Source: Welwitschia mirabilis
Lineage: Eukaryota > Gnetophyta > Gnetopsida > Welwitschiales
DNA: 64,000 nt
Assembly (NCBI GenBank): GCA_051453625.1
Contig: JBOZIK010000001.1
Coordinates: 212,563,688 to 212,627,687 of the forward strand
Direction: 5' to 3'
In this document: positions 1-12,533 of the stretch, piece after piece
Position numbering within the stretch: the first letter of the stretch is position 1
Layout of the letters: every line of letters starts with the position of its first letter
Notes under the pieces: model-generated
What the model was told of the DNA's origin: nothing
Databases searched by the model: none
The model's input: only the letters and a program-made list of their open reading frames with translations
Program-made: the position numbers and the translations under genes

Positions 1-2033
1 CAATAGTAACTTTCCTTTCTATAATCTTTTTTGATCTTTTTAAGGAATCCACCAACTTAGAAAAGAAAAATAATAATTAATAAAACAATAAAAAATAACA
101 AGATATAATCAATGATATCAAGAAAGATAATGAAGAAGAGGAAGATATGATCAGGGAACATAATAAAGAGCATTCAACCAAGTAATGATGAAGGAGAGGA
201 ATAAAGAAGAATCAATTGAAAATTAAATAGACTTANNNNNNNNNNNNNNNNNNNNNNNNNNNNNNNNNNNNNNNNNNNNNNNNNNNNNNNNNNNNNNNNN
301 NNNNNNNNNNNNNNNNNNNNNNNNNNNNNNNNNNNAAAGAATAGGAATAAAGAAGAATCAATTGAAAATTAAATAGACTTAATGGAGAATAGACCTATAT
401 TTTTTAATAAAAAAACCAACTTAAAGAGTCTTTATATGTTTCTCCATCTCTTTCACTTGTACTTATTGGTAAAATCTCAAATGAAATCCTTCCTTCTACT
501 TCTACTGGTACTTCTACATTACCTTGTGATCTTAACAATGATAACCTCTCTTTTTTTATGCCTTTTAAACATTCAAGGAATTATNNNNNNNNNNNNNNNN
601 NNNNNNNNNNNNNNNNNNNNNNNNNNNNNNNNNNNNNNNNNNNNNNNNNNNNNNNNNNNNNNNNNNNNNNNNNNNNNNNNNNNNNNNNNNNNNNNNNNNN
701 NNNNNNNNNNNNNNNNNNNNNNNNNNNNNNNNNNNNNNNNNNNNNNNNNNNNNNNNNNNNNNNNNNNNNNNNNNNNNNNNNNNNNNNNNNNNNNNNNNNN
801 NNNNNNNNNNNNNNNNNNNNNNNNNNNNNNNNNNNNNNNNNNNNNNNNNNNNNNNNNNNGAACCTATCTTAATCACTCAACTACAAACCTTTTTAAAGCC
901 TTCAATATTTAATTTTACCATTAATGTCTTTCATGCTCAAAATTAAGTTTTGAATGCAATTTATATTTTAAATCCTTTATATCATGAGTTTGATAAGAGA
1001 TTATTTTATCATGAATCATATGAATTTTTTATCTCTCATATTCTGCTAAATATTATGAAGACAAAATTTCATTGTTCATGCTAATTGGATGAAGCCTTAT
1101 TTTTTACTTAAAATTAATGTCTTGAATTAAATAATAGAAAACATTCTAAAGAGTTCTCAAAATCTTCTTGGACACTTTCCTTGAGTACCTCCTTGCATGC
1201 ATTTTATAATGAAACTCATAATTCATAATGTTTTCATAAGAGATTGTTTATCAATGACANNNNNNNNNNNNNNNNNNNNNNNNNNNNNNNNNNNNNNNNN
1301 NNNNNNNNNNNNNNNNNNNNNNNNNNNNNNNNNNNNNNNNNNNNNNNNNNNNNNNNNNNNNNNNNNNNNNNNNNNNNNNNNNNNNNNNNNNNNNNNNNNN
1401 NNNNNNNNNNNNNNNNNNNNNNNNNNNNNNNNNNNNNNNNNNNNNNNNNNNNNNNNNNNNNNNNNNNNNNNNNNNNNNNNNNNNNNNNNNNNNNNNNNNN
1501 NNNNNNNNNNNNNNNNNNNNNNNNNNNNNNNNNNNNNNNNNNNNNNNNNNNNNNNNNNNNNNNNNNNNNNNNNNNNNNNNNNNNNNNNNNNNNNNNNNNN
1601 NNNNNNNNNNNNNNNNNNNNNNNNNNNNNNNNNNNNNNNNNNNNNNNNNNNNNNNNNNNNNNNNNNNNNNNNNNNNNNNNNNNNNNNNNNNNNNNNNNNN
1701 NNNNNNNNNNNNNNNNNNNNNNNNNNNNNNNNNNNNNNNNNNNNNNNNNNNNNNNNNNNNNNNNNNNNNNNNNNNNNNNNNNNNNNNNNNNNNNNNNNNN
1801 NNNNNNNNNNNNNNNNNNNNNNNNNNNNNNNNNNNNNNNNNNNNNNNNNNNNNNNNNNNNNNNNNNNNNNNNNNNNNNNNNNNNNNNNNNNNNNNNNNNN
1901 NNNNNNNNNNNNNNNNNNNNNNNNNNNNNNNNNNNNNNNNNNNNNNNNNNNNNNNNNNNNNNNNNNNNNNNNNNNNNNNNNNNNNNNNNNNNNTTTAAAT
2001 TCTGAAATTTATGGTATCAAATTTTTATCTTTC
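1..2033. other. AT-rich repeat-derived sequence with three gaps, no gene seen
   Basis: About half of this stretch is N (236-335, 585-859, 1260-1993). The visible sequence is AT-rich with stops in all frames. A block ending at 235 is repeated immediately after the first gap. It probably belongs to the same gypsy element whose integrase end follows at 2.3 kb, but no domain can be read here. Confidence 0.5.
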
Positions 2034-3070
2034 TACTCTCTCTTCTTCAATTGATTTTATTTAAAAATGATTGTATACCTTTTATGCTTTATCAATTTTT
2101 GAATATTCAGTGTGATCCTTATTTCTCTAAAAGAATGCAATATCCTGAGACCATAGCCTTGGAAAAAAAATCCTTCTTTTTTCTTTCTTTTTAACAAAAG
2201 TATTAAATAGATTTTAGGATTTGAATAAAATTCATTTTTAATTTTCTTTAGTATTTCCTTTTTGATCTTATGTTTTTATGATTTTGACATTAGTTTTTAT
2301 TTTAAGTAATAAATTAATCTTCAGATGGTTAGGTCCTTACCTTATCTTTGAGAAAGTACATTCTAATGGCTATGTTGAGATTTTTGATTGAACCACTAAA
2401 GAAGTTTAGAAATTTAATGAGAAAAGGTTGAAAATATACAAGCAACCTTCTGATATAAACATGATAGAACTACTATCCTTAGAGGTTCNNNNNNNNNNNN
2501 NNNNNNNNNNNNNNNNNNNNNNNNNNNNNNNNNNNNNNNNNNNNNNNNNNNNNNNNNNNNNNNNNNNNNNNNNNNNNNNNNNNNNNNNCTACTCTCTCTT
2601 CCTCCAATTGATTTTATTTAAAAATGATTGTATACCTTTTATGCTTTATCAATTTCTGAATATTCATTGTGATCCTTATTTCTCTAACAGAATGCAATAT
2701 CCTGAGACCATAGCCTTGGAAAAAATCCTTCTTTTTCTTTCTTTTTACCAAAAGTATTAAATAGATTTTAGGATTTGAATAAAATTCGTTTTTAGTTTTC
2801 TTTGGTGTTTCCTTTTTGATCTTATGTTTTTATGATTTTGACATTAGTTTTTCTTTTAAACAATAAATTAATCTTTAGATGGTTAGGTCCTTACCTTATC
2901 TTTGAGAAAGTACATTCTAATGGCTATGTTGAGATTCTTGATTTAACCACTAAAGAAGTTTATAAAGTTAATGAGAAAAGGTTGAAAATATACAAGCAAC
3001 CTTCTGATATAAACATGATAGAACCACTAGCCTTAGATGTCCTTCTCGATGAGGAGGACTTCTTTCTTAT
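2034..3070 (+). repeat. Direct duplication of about 460 bp across a 100-N gap
   Basis: The segment 2034-2488 is repeated at 2589-3056 with scattered single-base differences, for example CAGTGTGATCC against CATTGTGATCC and AAAAG against AACAG. Each copy carries the end of a gypsy integrase. The 100-N run lies exactly between the copies. Either two allelic contigs were placed side by side or there is a recent tandem duplication; the placeholder gap favours the former. Confidence 0.85.
2832..3070 (+). pseudogene. Ty3/gypsy integrase C-terminal remnant
   Basis: The frame starting at 2832 reads a gypsy integrase tail: a W-L-G-P-Y-L-I motif, then V-H-S-N-G-Y-V-E-I-L-D and a N-E-K-R-L-K-I-Y-K ending. 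That is the pattern just before the pol stop in Athila/Tat-like elements. The homologous stretch at 30.86-31.03 kb has the same order. The other gap-side copy at about 2310-2480 has acquired stops. Upstream integrase is not visible because of gaps and decay. Confidence 0.72.
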
Positions 3071-5540
3071 NNNNNNNNNNNNNNNNNNNNNNNNNNNNNN
3101 NNNNNNNNNNNNNNNNNNNNNNNNNNNNNNNNNNNNNNNNNNNNNNNNTGTATTTATTTCCATGACTAGTCTTTGACTTGGGCATTTTATAGTGATAATA
3201 TTGGATTCACCCAATCTTAAGACATTCACGCATCTATAAAATTCAGTTTGAAGGAAGATGCTTTATTTTTGATGTTTTTCTCAAATTATACAAAGGTCTT
3301 AAATTGTTTAAGAATGTTCTTTTCTGTTCTTTATCTTATTACTTCATCTTTGTATTTTGGAGTGTTTGGTCATGTGGGATGTTTTCAATTGTGCAAGAAA
3401 AAAAATAAAAGAAAAGAAAAGAAAACAGAANNNNNNNNNNNNNNNNNNNNNNNNNNNNNNNNNNNNNNNNNNNNNNNNNNNNNNNNNNNNNNNNNNNNNN
3501 NNNNNNNNNNNNNNNNNNNNNNNNNNNNNNNNNNNNNNNNNNNNNNNNNNNNNNNNNNNNNNNNNNNNNNNNNNNNNNNNNNNNNNNNNNNNNNNNNNNN
3601 NNNNNNNNNNNNNNNNNNNNNTGGCTATAGTCCCCTCATTATGGATATTTAGATAGTAAAATAATAAAAACGTAGAGGCTACGAGATCAGTGGTATTCAT
3701 GGTATCATCATGGGCATTGCTTGTTTCCTAAACTCATAGTCTTTCCACATGCCTATTTTATTTCTAAGGATTCAGATGTTTGTTTTGAGATGTAAGTAAA
3801 TGAATTCATTTTTGAGCAACTCTTTGATCTTATCACTTATTGTTTAAATCATTTAATTTTNNNNNNNNNNNNNNNNNNNNNNNNNNNNNNNNNNNNNNNN
3901 NNNNNNNNNNNNNNNNNNNNNNNNNNNNNNNNNNNNNNNNNNNNNNNNNNNNNNNNNNNNAGGATTCAGATGTTTGTTTTGAGATGTAAGCAAATAAGTT
4001 CATTTTTGAGCAACTCTTTGATCTTATCACTTATTGTTTAAATCATTTAATTTTTAGCATCGTCATAACCACTGCCTTATCAAATGGAATTTTTTATACA
4101 TCAAGTTATGCAATTTAAAATTAAGTGATGTTATGATTTCTTTCACAAGAGTCTACTAGATTAAAGTTTGGGGTAGGTAGGCTAGCTTCTTTATGTTACC
4201 TTATGTCTATTATTTTTTTTCCTTTCATTATTCTATTAGTTGTTTCAAAGTCATTTTCATTCTTTCTTATCATTTTAGGACCTTAACATTTAATGGTATT
4301 CTTGCCTAGTTTTTAATAAAGAATTCATTTATTGCTTAGATAAGTTTTCTTAACAATTTTGTAATGTTTATTTTGTCTTTTGGAGTTATAAACACTACTC
4401 TTAATCATTTTTGTGACAACACATTTGTTGGAATTCATGGATCTGCTTCATCCTAATTAGCACATTTTCATTATCTACTCTTTTCATGCTAGCTAGAATA
4501 TTTTACACATCTCTATTTTTCAAATCTAACATTTCTATACTCAGCTTTACATTTAATTCATCAATTGTCCAAATTCAAAACCATCATCTTCCTTTTCATT
4601 CCTGTTTGCTTTCTTTACTTTACTAGCCAATATGGGATGTATTTTGTTCTTTGAGGAAGGGTAGAACTCCTTTTCATGGCTTATTTTCATAATTTTTTGA
4701 ATTATTTTAGAACTTTCATGATACATAATTTTTTAAATTCTCACTTCATACACAAGGTACATTACATGATATTTTGCTATGTGATGTGTCTAAGACTANN
4801 NNNNNNNNNNNNNNNNNNNNNNNNNNNNNNNNNNNNNNNNNNNNNNNNNNNNNNNNNNNNNNNNNNNNNNNNNNNNNNNNNNNNNNNNNNNNNNNNNNAT
4901 TTTCATATTTTCTTATCATTTTAGGACCTTAACATTTAATGGTATTCTTGCCTAGTTTTTAATAAAGAATTCATTGATTGCTTAGAAAAGTTTTCTTAAC
5001 AATTTTGTGATCTTTATTTTTAGTCTTTTGGAGTTATAAACACTAGTCTTGATCATTTTTGTGACAACACATTTGTTGGAATTCATGGATCTGCCTCATC
5101 CTAATTAGTACATTTTCATTATCTACTCTTTCCATGCTAGCTAGAATATTTTACACATCTCTATTTTTCAAATCTAACATTTCTACACTCAGCTTTACAT
5201 TTAATTCATCAATTGTTCAAATTCAAAACCGTCATCTTCCTTTTCATTCCTGTTTGCTTTCTTTACTTCACTAACCAATATGGGACGTATTTTGTTCTTT
5301 GAGAAAGGGTAGAACTCCTTTTCATGGCTTATTTTCATAATTTTTTGAATTATTTTATAACTTTCATGATACATAATTTTTGAAATTCTCACTTCATACA
5401 CATGATACATTACATGATATTTTGCTATGTGATGTGTTTAAGACTATTTATAATCTTGTTTTTATAATTTTAATATTGATTTTTTAAGATAATTTGGCTT
5501 ATAATTATAGTTGTTTACCTGGTTTTCATCAGGGATTGAT
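3071..5540 (+). mobile_element. 3' untranslated region of the 1-6.8 kb gypsy element
   Basis: No open frame is supported. Three stretches match the sequence downstream of the second integrase: 3180-3265 with 31190-31265 (CACCCAATCTTAA then GAAGGAAGATGC), 3640-3860 with 31600-31780, and 4030-4330 with 31775-32090. The order and strand agree, so this is the region between pol and 3' LTR of the same family. It contains gaps 3071-3148, 3431-3621, 3861-3960 and 4799-4898. Sequence on both sides of 3861-3960 is duplicated (3769-3860 and 3961-4050). Confidence 0.65.
4253..5444 (+). repeat. Direct duplication of about 545 bp across a 100-N gap
   Basis: The segment 4253-4798 is repeated at 4899-5444 with a few substitutions (for example TTTTCATTCTTTC against TTTTCATATTTTC). 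The copies meet at the 100-N gap 4799-4898. Both lie in the untranslated 3' part of the gypsy element. Confidence 0.85.
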
Positions 5541-5557
5541 AAAAGTAAAGTGGGGGG
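5541..5557 (+). promoter_or_regulatory. Polypurine tract of a gypsy element
   Basis: The purine-only run AAAAGTAAAGTGGGGGG ends three bases before a TG that starts an LTR-like block. In LTR retrotransposons such a tract primes plus-strand DNA synthesis next to the 3' LTR. Its place after integrase and the 3' untranslated region supports reading the following LTR as a 3' LTR. Confidence 0.75.
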
Positions 5558-6104
5558 CTATGATATGCTACCAATTGTATGTATTTGATGGAGTGTTATG
5601 AGCTATTTTGTAGGACATTTGTACAGGTTTAGATGTAATTCTGAGGATTTTGGAGAATTGATGAAATATCTTAGAAATATGCAATTATTGGCATGACTAA
5701 AGGTATTTAAAGCATATCTTAATACATTTTGCCTCAGATTAAGATCATTGATAAGAAACACTAGTTTCTCTTGAGTTGGAAGAATAAATATTACCATTGT
5801 CCCCTTTATCGTCCCCATGACAGGCAGGAAAAAAAACACTGTAAATGTCACATGGGAGTGCTAACATGAAGTAAAGCTAGTACTATTGAGTCATCTTTTC
5901 TAGACGGTGTCATCCTCATGGTCATTCCCATGACATACAAGACAATAAATGTAATGTTTGAGCCATCGTCCCGTTGGTCGTCCCCATGATAAGCAAGATG
6001 ACATTTGCGACCATCAGCTTACCTTTGTCTGTTTCATCTGTTTCTTTCTTGTAATTGAGCATGTTTTGCAGTGCCTTTTATGTGATAGTTTTTCTTCTTA
6101 GCCC

Positions 6105-6114
6105 TATAAATAAG
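6105..6114 (+). promoter_or_regulatory. LTR 1 TATA box
   Basis: TATAAATAAG followed by a pyrimidine-rich CCTCTCTTTAACTTTCC tract, the usual arrangement of the U3-R border in plant LTRs. The same place in the LTRs at 13.9 and 36.1 kb is degraded. The element's pol is broken, so any transcript would be a read-out or solo LTR product. Confidence 0.55.
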
Positions 6115-6371
6115 ACCTCTCTTTAACTTTCCTATCCATCTTCATTTTCATCAGATACTCTCATGATAGAAGATTGAAGGGCTGGAGGATCATCTTGCAA
6201 GTTACAGAAAGATGTTCCATTAGTGAAGGGTTGTGCATCCTCCATTGATGCTTGGTTGTTTTGTAACTTAAGTGTTGGTTCTATTTTAATATAAAAACTT
6301 TATTACATTTGTGCATTTAATTTTATTATATTTTCCTTATGGTTTATTTTCTCCTTGACTCGGTGATAGTT

Positions 6372-6435
6372 TTATTGATGATATAGGTCTTAAGGTAAGC
6401 CTATTATTGATGATATAGGTCTTAAGGGAAGCCTA
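6372..6435 (+). repeat. Tandem duplication, 2 x 32 bp, inside LTR 1
   Basis: The unit TTATTGATGATATAGGTCTT followed by AAGGTAAGCCTA starts at 6372 and repeats at 6404 with one T-to-G change. It is a simple local duplication within the LTR, absent from the other LTR copies. Confidence 0.85.
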
Positions 6436-6834
6436 TGTTAAGGCTGAAGAAAGTAATTTTAGATTTATTTTTCATGGCATTTATTTAACTCACCTAATAG
6501 CTTAAGTTAGTCTTGGTTAGCAATAGTCTCCTCGACTAATTTAGGTTATACAGGGATGTTCCTCTTGACCTATCAATTCTATAGTCGGATAGGTGTTCAT
6601 TTAAGTTAAGTGCATTTGCATTGCATCTAATATTTACTTTCTTGCATTAGTTCTTAAGTTTTAATTATCATATTATCTTTAAAAATTAGTTCTCATTCTT
6701 CTCTCATAAGTCTTCAACAAGTTACGACATTTGGGTTACTTCCATTCATACTAGAGTATGTATCTCGTAATCTGTATATTTTGATTAACAGGATTTGGAG
6801 TAAGACGTGAAGTTGCAAAAATACACATGCAATA

Positions 6835-7399
6835 ATAGGCTTTGACGAAGATATTTTAAGAAAATAATTTATTTAAAAAAGAAAAAAATCTTCTATCCAC
6901 CTCTCTCTGTCGTATTTTCTCTTCTCTCTTTTCTTACTTATCTTAGGTAACTTCCTTAGTAGGTATTTGAAGACTATTTTGAAGAAGGATATCATTAGAA
7001 AATATTAGGAAAGTACTTTAAATACATCTAGTTTTCATTTTTATAATTTTATTTCTTGCATAGCATTACCTTGTATTCTTCTTTCTACATTATTCCTCTT
7101 CTGTACTTGTATTTAGTCTTTTTCTATCAGTCAGTCAAATAGACCCTTCTAAGACTATTAAATTTTTTGAAATTATGATTGTTATTTTTCCTGAACCATT
7201 TTTATACCATCTTACTTATGCCATTGCCTTTCCTTACTAGTGTCACTACCTTCTTATGTTAAACCATCTTTATCTTTGGTGAGATTAACATTTATGGAAT
7301 TTTAAAATTTTTCATACACTATGTGATTCTAGAAATGTAACCTTTCTTGACTATTATCTTATGTTTTATGAATTAGGAATTAACCTCAAATGGTAGATT
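6835..7399 (+). other. Leader-like sequence between LTR 1 and the gag remnant
   Basis: AT-rich sequence with no readable domain. A clear tRNA-complementary primer site is not seen directly after LTR 1, unlike the sites at 14.96 and 18.14 kb. This makes it uncertain whether LTR 1 also served as 5' LTR for the gag remnant that follows. Confidence 0.4.
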
Positions 7400-8340
7400 G
7401 TATTAACTCCCTATAAATTTTAACATGATCAAAACCATAGAGAATAATCACTAAAACAAAGCCACAATAGGTCTAGAAGTAATTCTCATCCAAATCAACC
7501 TAAACTTACTATGAAAGATTATCTTCAACCTTAATGTTTAGGTGCAACTTCTTATATTGTGTAACCCTAAAATGTTAAAATAATATATTTTAAACTAGAT
7601 TTGATTCAACTTCTTTTATACTTCCATGGTTTAAACTCAAAAGATTCCTATTTACATCTTAAAGAGTTTAGTGTGTTCTTTTCACAGTTCCTCAAAATCT
7701 AGACATGTCCAATGCAGTTAGATTAATTCTATTTTATTTTTTTCTTAAAGATAAAGAAAAATCTTGTCTTTATAAATTAAAACCTATTTCCATTACCATA
7801 TGGATTAAACTCAAATACGTATTCATTAAAATTTTTTTTCCTAATCACAAAACCAATTCCATTAGAAGGGAAATTATGAACTTCCAATAAAAGTATAATG
7901 AAGCCCTCTCCTACGCCTTTGAGATATTCAAGAATATACTTCTTAAATAACCATAACATGGATTTCAGTAAGGAAGAGTTATGAGCTGCTTTTGTAAAGG
8001 ACTTTCATCCAATCATAGGCAACTTATAGAGATGATGTAAAGGGAAGTTTCTTAGATGTTGAGATTGATAAAGTTTGAAACTACCTTGAGATCATTTCTA
8101 AGAATTTTAAGATATTAAAAAACCTAATAGACAAAAAAGAGCATAATAACTTATTAACTCTACTAGAATCTTCAAACTCCATGATAACATTGAGTTTAAC
8201 TATAAGTTAGATGTTCTTTCTAAGAAAAATAAAACTCTTGATATCAATTCTAAGCCCATAACTCTAAATATTCATTGTAGTATTTGTCAAGTAAGTACTC
8301 ATGAAGCTTCAGATTACCCATCCATTTCCATGTTCCAAGG
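7400..8340 (+). pseudogene. Athila/Tat-like gag remnant
   Basis: Across several frames the translation follows a plant gypsy gag core (Retrotrans_gag): a F-H-G-L-N-S-K-D-S-Y-L-H-L-K-E-F stretch at about 7625-7670, then A-V-R-L-I-L-F-Y-F-L-K-D-K and L-Y-K-L-K-P-S-I-T at 7715-7800, then K-F-F-P-N-H-K-T-N-S-I-R-R-E-I near 7830-7875. The longest open piece is 7705-7890. Frameshifts and stops, many of them TAG or TAA where CAG or CAA would be expected, break it. Gag forms the particle that encloses element RNA. It is followed downstream by a matching protease at 9.97 kb. Confidence 0.75.
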
Positions 8341-8579
8341 AGTAGTAAATAAATAAGTCAATGATATATGAAAACAATGGCAAAACCAATGAGCCAAGAA
8401 CCCCTATATCAATACCTAAAACCCTAAATGGATAAACCACCTAAATGTTTTATGGAAAGAAGACAACCCTAGCTAAGCCTTAACTAGTTAATCTAAGACT
8501 ACCAATCTGCTTTTGAATTTTAGCCATTTAGAAATCACAGTTCAAAAGTTCACAAAAACTCAACATTGCATTAATAAAA
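8341..8579 (+). other. Decayed gag-protease spacer
   Basis: No open frame longer than a few dozen codons. Position suggests the nucleocapsid-to-protease linker of the same element, but no zinc knuckle could be read. Confidence 0.35.
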
Positions 8580-9998
8580 CTTAATAAAAATTCAAAAAAA
8601 AAACCTCTTTTACATTACAAAAGTTAGAATTAGAAATGCATCAACTAAGTTAAACCACCACTTGTATCCTTACATCACTTAACTAATGTAAGAAGAGAAA
8701 ACATTTAACCACTCATAAGCCTAATACTAGTAATTGNNNNNNNNNNNNNNNNNNNNNNNNNNNNNNNNNNNNNNNNNNNNNNNNNNNNNNNNNNNNNNNN
8801 NNNNNNNNNNNNNNNNNNNNNNNNNNNNTCTAAGAAGAATAAATACAATAACATAATCCTAAAGGTTAGGAAAACATAGAGAAGAAACATGAAGATAAGA
8901 AAGTTGTTCCAACTTATAAGGATCTCATGCCCTTTTTTTAACAACTCAGAAATAATCACTTGGCTAAGAAATAACAAAAGCATTAGAAATTTTCAAGGAA
9001 GTAAAAACCAACATCCCTCTTTTAGAAGCCATTAGATAAGTCCCTTCTTAATCAAATTTTTGAAAGATCTATGTATTAGTAAAAGAAGGATGAATGTGAA
9101 AAGTAAAGCCTTCCTTGCTTAACAAACTAGTACTATCATTCAAAATTAAATTCCTTCAAAATATGAAGATCCCATATGCCATAAAATATCCATACTATAA
9201 GTAGCAAAAATTTCAAANNNNNNNNNNNNNNNNNNNNNNNNNNNNNNNNNNNNNNNNNNNNNNNNNNNNNNNNNNNNNNNNNNNNNNNNNNNNNNNNNNN
9301 NNNNNNNNNNNNNNNNNCATCACATTAATAAAAATCAATAAAAATTCAACAAACAAACCTCTTTTGCATTACAAAAGTTAGAATTAGAAATGCATTAACT
9401 AAGTTAAACCATCACTTGTATCCTTACATCACTTAACTAATGTAAGAAGAGAAAGCATTTAACCACTCATAAGCCTAATACTAGTAATTTTAAGTTGATA
9501 GAAAATACATAAACTAAGAAAACCATAGTCGTACACTTGAGAATTAGGAAGGAAATCAACAATAATTAGAAGAGAAATAATTCTAAGAAGAATAAGTACA
9601 ATAACATAATCCTAAAGGTCAGGAAAACATAGAGAAGAAACATGAAGATAAGAAAGTTGTTCCAACTTATAAGGATCTCATATCCTTTTCTTAACAACTT
9701 AGAAATAATCACTTGGCTAAGAAATAAGAAAAGCATTAGAAATTTTCAAGGAAGTAAAAACCAACATCCCTCTTTTAGAAGCCATTAAATAAGTCCCTTG
9801 TTATGAAAATTTTTGAAAGATCTATGTATTAGTAAAAGAAGGATGAATGTGAAAAGTAAAGCCTTCCTTGCTTAACAAAATAGCACTATCATTCAAAATT
9901 AAATCCCTTCAAAATATAAAGATCCCATATGCCATACAATATCCATACTATAGATAGCAAAAATTTCCAACAAGCCTTATTAGATTTTGGAGATCGTG
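8580..9998 (+). repeat. Direct duplication of about 640 bp across a 100-N gap
   Basis: The segment 8580-9217 is repeated at 9318-9970 with minor differences. The sized gap 8737-8828 (92 N) in the first copy matches about 90 bases present in the second copy near 9490-9580. That shows the two stretches are colinear versions of one sequence. The 100-N gap 9218-9317 separates them. Confidence 0.85.
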
Positions 9999-10477
9999 TC
10001 AATCTTTTACCTTATAGTATCTACAAGGAACTTGTTTTAAATGATCTCAAGGATATCAAATGTCAATTATAATGGGCTAATAATTCCTTAAAGATAACTT
10101 TCAAAATAGTTGAGGATGTGATTGTATAAGTTGAAAATTGCTACTTTCCAGTGGACTTTATAGTTTTAGAGATGGAAAATACTAAAAGCCATATAATTTC
10201 AATTATCTTAGGGACACATTTTATTGCTACTTATAATTTCCTTATTAATTATAGAAATGGTATTATGAATATTTCTTTTGAAAACATGAGTATGAAATTG
10301 AATATTTTCAATGCTATGAAGCAACTTAATGATTTGAAAGGATTAGAGTTTATTATAAGCCTTAAATATTTTAATCATCCATCCTATAATAGAAACCTTA
10401 TTTCTCTTTTATCTCCTTTAAATTTTAATTTACATGATAATAATTATTCTTTTGAAATGGACTTAACCTATATTTGA
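9971..10477 (+). pseudogene. Athila/Tat-like aspartic protease remnant
   Basis: The reading from 9971 gives A-L-L-D-F-G then N-L-L-P-Y-S-I-Y-K-E-L, the gypsy retropepsin active-site region (D-L-G or D-T-G in intact copies; here D-F-G). It continues into an open stretch 10151-10477 with P-V-D-F-I-V-L-E-M, then L-G-T-H-F-I-A-T (family L-G-R-P-F-L-A-T) and I-N-Y-R-N-G. The protease cuts the Gag-Pol precursor. Two stops before 10151 and the changed glycine-arginine-proline motif show it is dead. Confidence 0.8.
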
Positions 10478-12533
10478 TAATGAACTTCCTAATTCATTGA
10501 TTACTTCGTCTATATCTTCATCAAAGGAAAATATTTTACAAGAATTGGTATCTAAGCAAGATAAAGGAATAGTATGATCCTCTCATAATATAGAATCTCT
10601 AAAACTTAAAAAGTATTCTCCTCAGACCCTTCTTGAATTTCTTAATTCATGTATGGAGTCCTTTCATGATAACATTACTAAATATAATTCATCACTTGAT
10701 TAGTCATCTTGTTCTTTTATTCTTAATTCTTTTCCACTCTCATTCATAAGTGCACATCAAACTTATGAACATAACTTGATCTTATCAATTAAGCTTAATC
10801 TAGATTTTTCTACTCTAGCCTTGGGATACTTAGACAAATCATGGAAAGAAATTGGATTTGGGCCTTTTCCTCTTTGTTATGCTTTGAAATTTTGATTTTT
10901 TCCTCTAAAGATATAAAAATGTTTTGCCTCTTACACTCCTTGGCTTTGATAATTTATTCTTCCTCTACCTCTTTTGTTTCATCCTCCTTTAGCATGTTGA
11001 TTTCTTGCTACAAAGGCATTATTATTTGTTATATTAAATATTTTAAAATTCTTTAAGATATTTAATTGAGCAACTAACTAATCAATTATGTAGACATTAA
11101 GATCTTTTCTTTGAAGAGTGGTGATCATGCATTGTCTACATCTATGGACATTGTAAAATACATAGACCAACTTATTAGTCTTTTACCTAATATTAAATCC
11201 ACAATCATATTCATTTAAATTTTATAAAGTTGTTTACATTTTATCAAGAAAATTATTCAGTGATTTATATCTTTGAATATAAATATCATCAAATTTCTTT
11301 ATGTACTTTATTTGTTAGATCCATCTATTTTGAACTATGCTTTTGAATTTTGATTGAAGATGGTCTCAATACTCTTTTAATGTTTCTTTGACAATCATTC
11401 TTACATCAATTACTTTTGATACTAAAGTGCTTATTATCATTTTAGCTAATGTATCTACCTTTTTATTTAAATCATGTTTCTTCTTTCGTTCGTTATTCAA
11501 TACATATAAATTTGGAAGAGAGAAGAATTATTTTCTATAACATCCCAATGCTCATTGGTTTATAATAAAGATTTTATCAAATAAGACTAATATGAAAAAT
11601 CTTATGATTCGTAGAAAATAATAGAGCATTTTGGAATTTCCTTGGCCATGACTTTAAAGCTAAATTGGAACAAGTTTTCTTTCAATGAAGAAATATCCAT
11701 TGACCTGGATTTTAAAATGATCTATCAATCTTCTGTGCTATGATAGCAGTTTGTTAGTAGAAGCTTGGTGAGCCTAGTTTATTATGATAATTTTAATTAG
11801 AGATGTATTTGATATTGAAATATTTATATATAATGTACATAGGTCTTTAATCTTTGAAATATTTTTCTTAAGTTTAATGAGTTGACAAAAGACATCTTTG
11901 ATGTATTAGACATTTATCTTAAAAGGTCAATCCTCTATAATCAAATTTTAGTTTTACAAAGATGTCTTTAAATCTAGAAGACATTTATCTTTTTAATGAT
12001 TTAAAAATTGAGTTCTATGAAGCCATCTTTAAGGTTGAAAGATGTCTATTTCATGGATCATAGATGTCTATCTAGTGAAAAATGTCTATCCTACAAGTTA
12101 ATTTTGAAACATGGTCTCAAAAATGATGAAACAAAGTTCTAATGATGAAATGTAAAGGATAACTCATCTATTAATATGTCTAGGATAAATTAAACACTTC
12201 AAAAGTGAATTTAAAGGATAAAAAACATCCGTTCTTTCAAGATATTTAATAAAATATGAAAATATTCTCCTCTTTTTATGAAAATACAAATATCTCTTCA
12301 AATGATTAAATCATTTGATGAAGCTTTAAAGATCATCACTCTTTGAATGAATTTCATAATTATGAGTTTGAATCTTTTTCATTTGATGATATGAACTCTT
12401 AATTCTTCAAAATAACATCATCTCTAATAAATCTCAATGTATTTAAACATGAAATAAACCTAAAGTATGAAATATGATTAAGCTAAATTAAAAACTATTA
12501 AAACATCTATTGTTGTTGAAATTTATTAAAGTA
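10478..12533 (+). other. AT-rich element-derived sequence without a recognisable domain
   Basis: After the protease no reverse transcriptase can be read. Short open stretches such as 10841-11056 have biased hydrophobic translations and no family features. A cluster at 11.87-12.1 kb repeats the words AGATGTCTAT and GACATCTTTG several times as a loose, imperfect repeat. Probably internal or LTR sequence of an old element. Confidence 0.4.

Larger units (their letters stand above)
5561..6834 (+). repeat. LTR 1 (3' LTR of the first gypsy element), about 1.27 kb
   Basis: It begins TGATATGCTACC directly after the polypurine tract. Landmarks shared with the LTRs at 13.4 and 35.6 kb include TTGTATGTATTTGAT near the start, a leader that mentions GAAGATTGAAGG then a GTGTTG/GGGTTGTGCATCCTC-type segment, and GATTAACAGGATTTGG near the end. 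The right end is set by alignment with the other LTRs and is accurate to perhaps 20 bases. This copy is the least decayed of the three: it still contains many CG dinucleotides and a clean TATA box. Confidence 0.72.

Noticed and set aside
382-912. Open frame of 176 codons and overlapping frames at 558-876
   Set aside because: They run through the N gap 585-859 and only a few dozen real codons remain, with no family features.
1197-2054. Long frames across 1260-1993
   Set aside because: Almost entirely N; they carry no information.
5603-5851. Minus-strand 82-codon frame inside LTR 1
   Set aside because: Lies within an LTR, no family similarity, and is absent from the other LTR copies.
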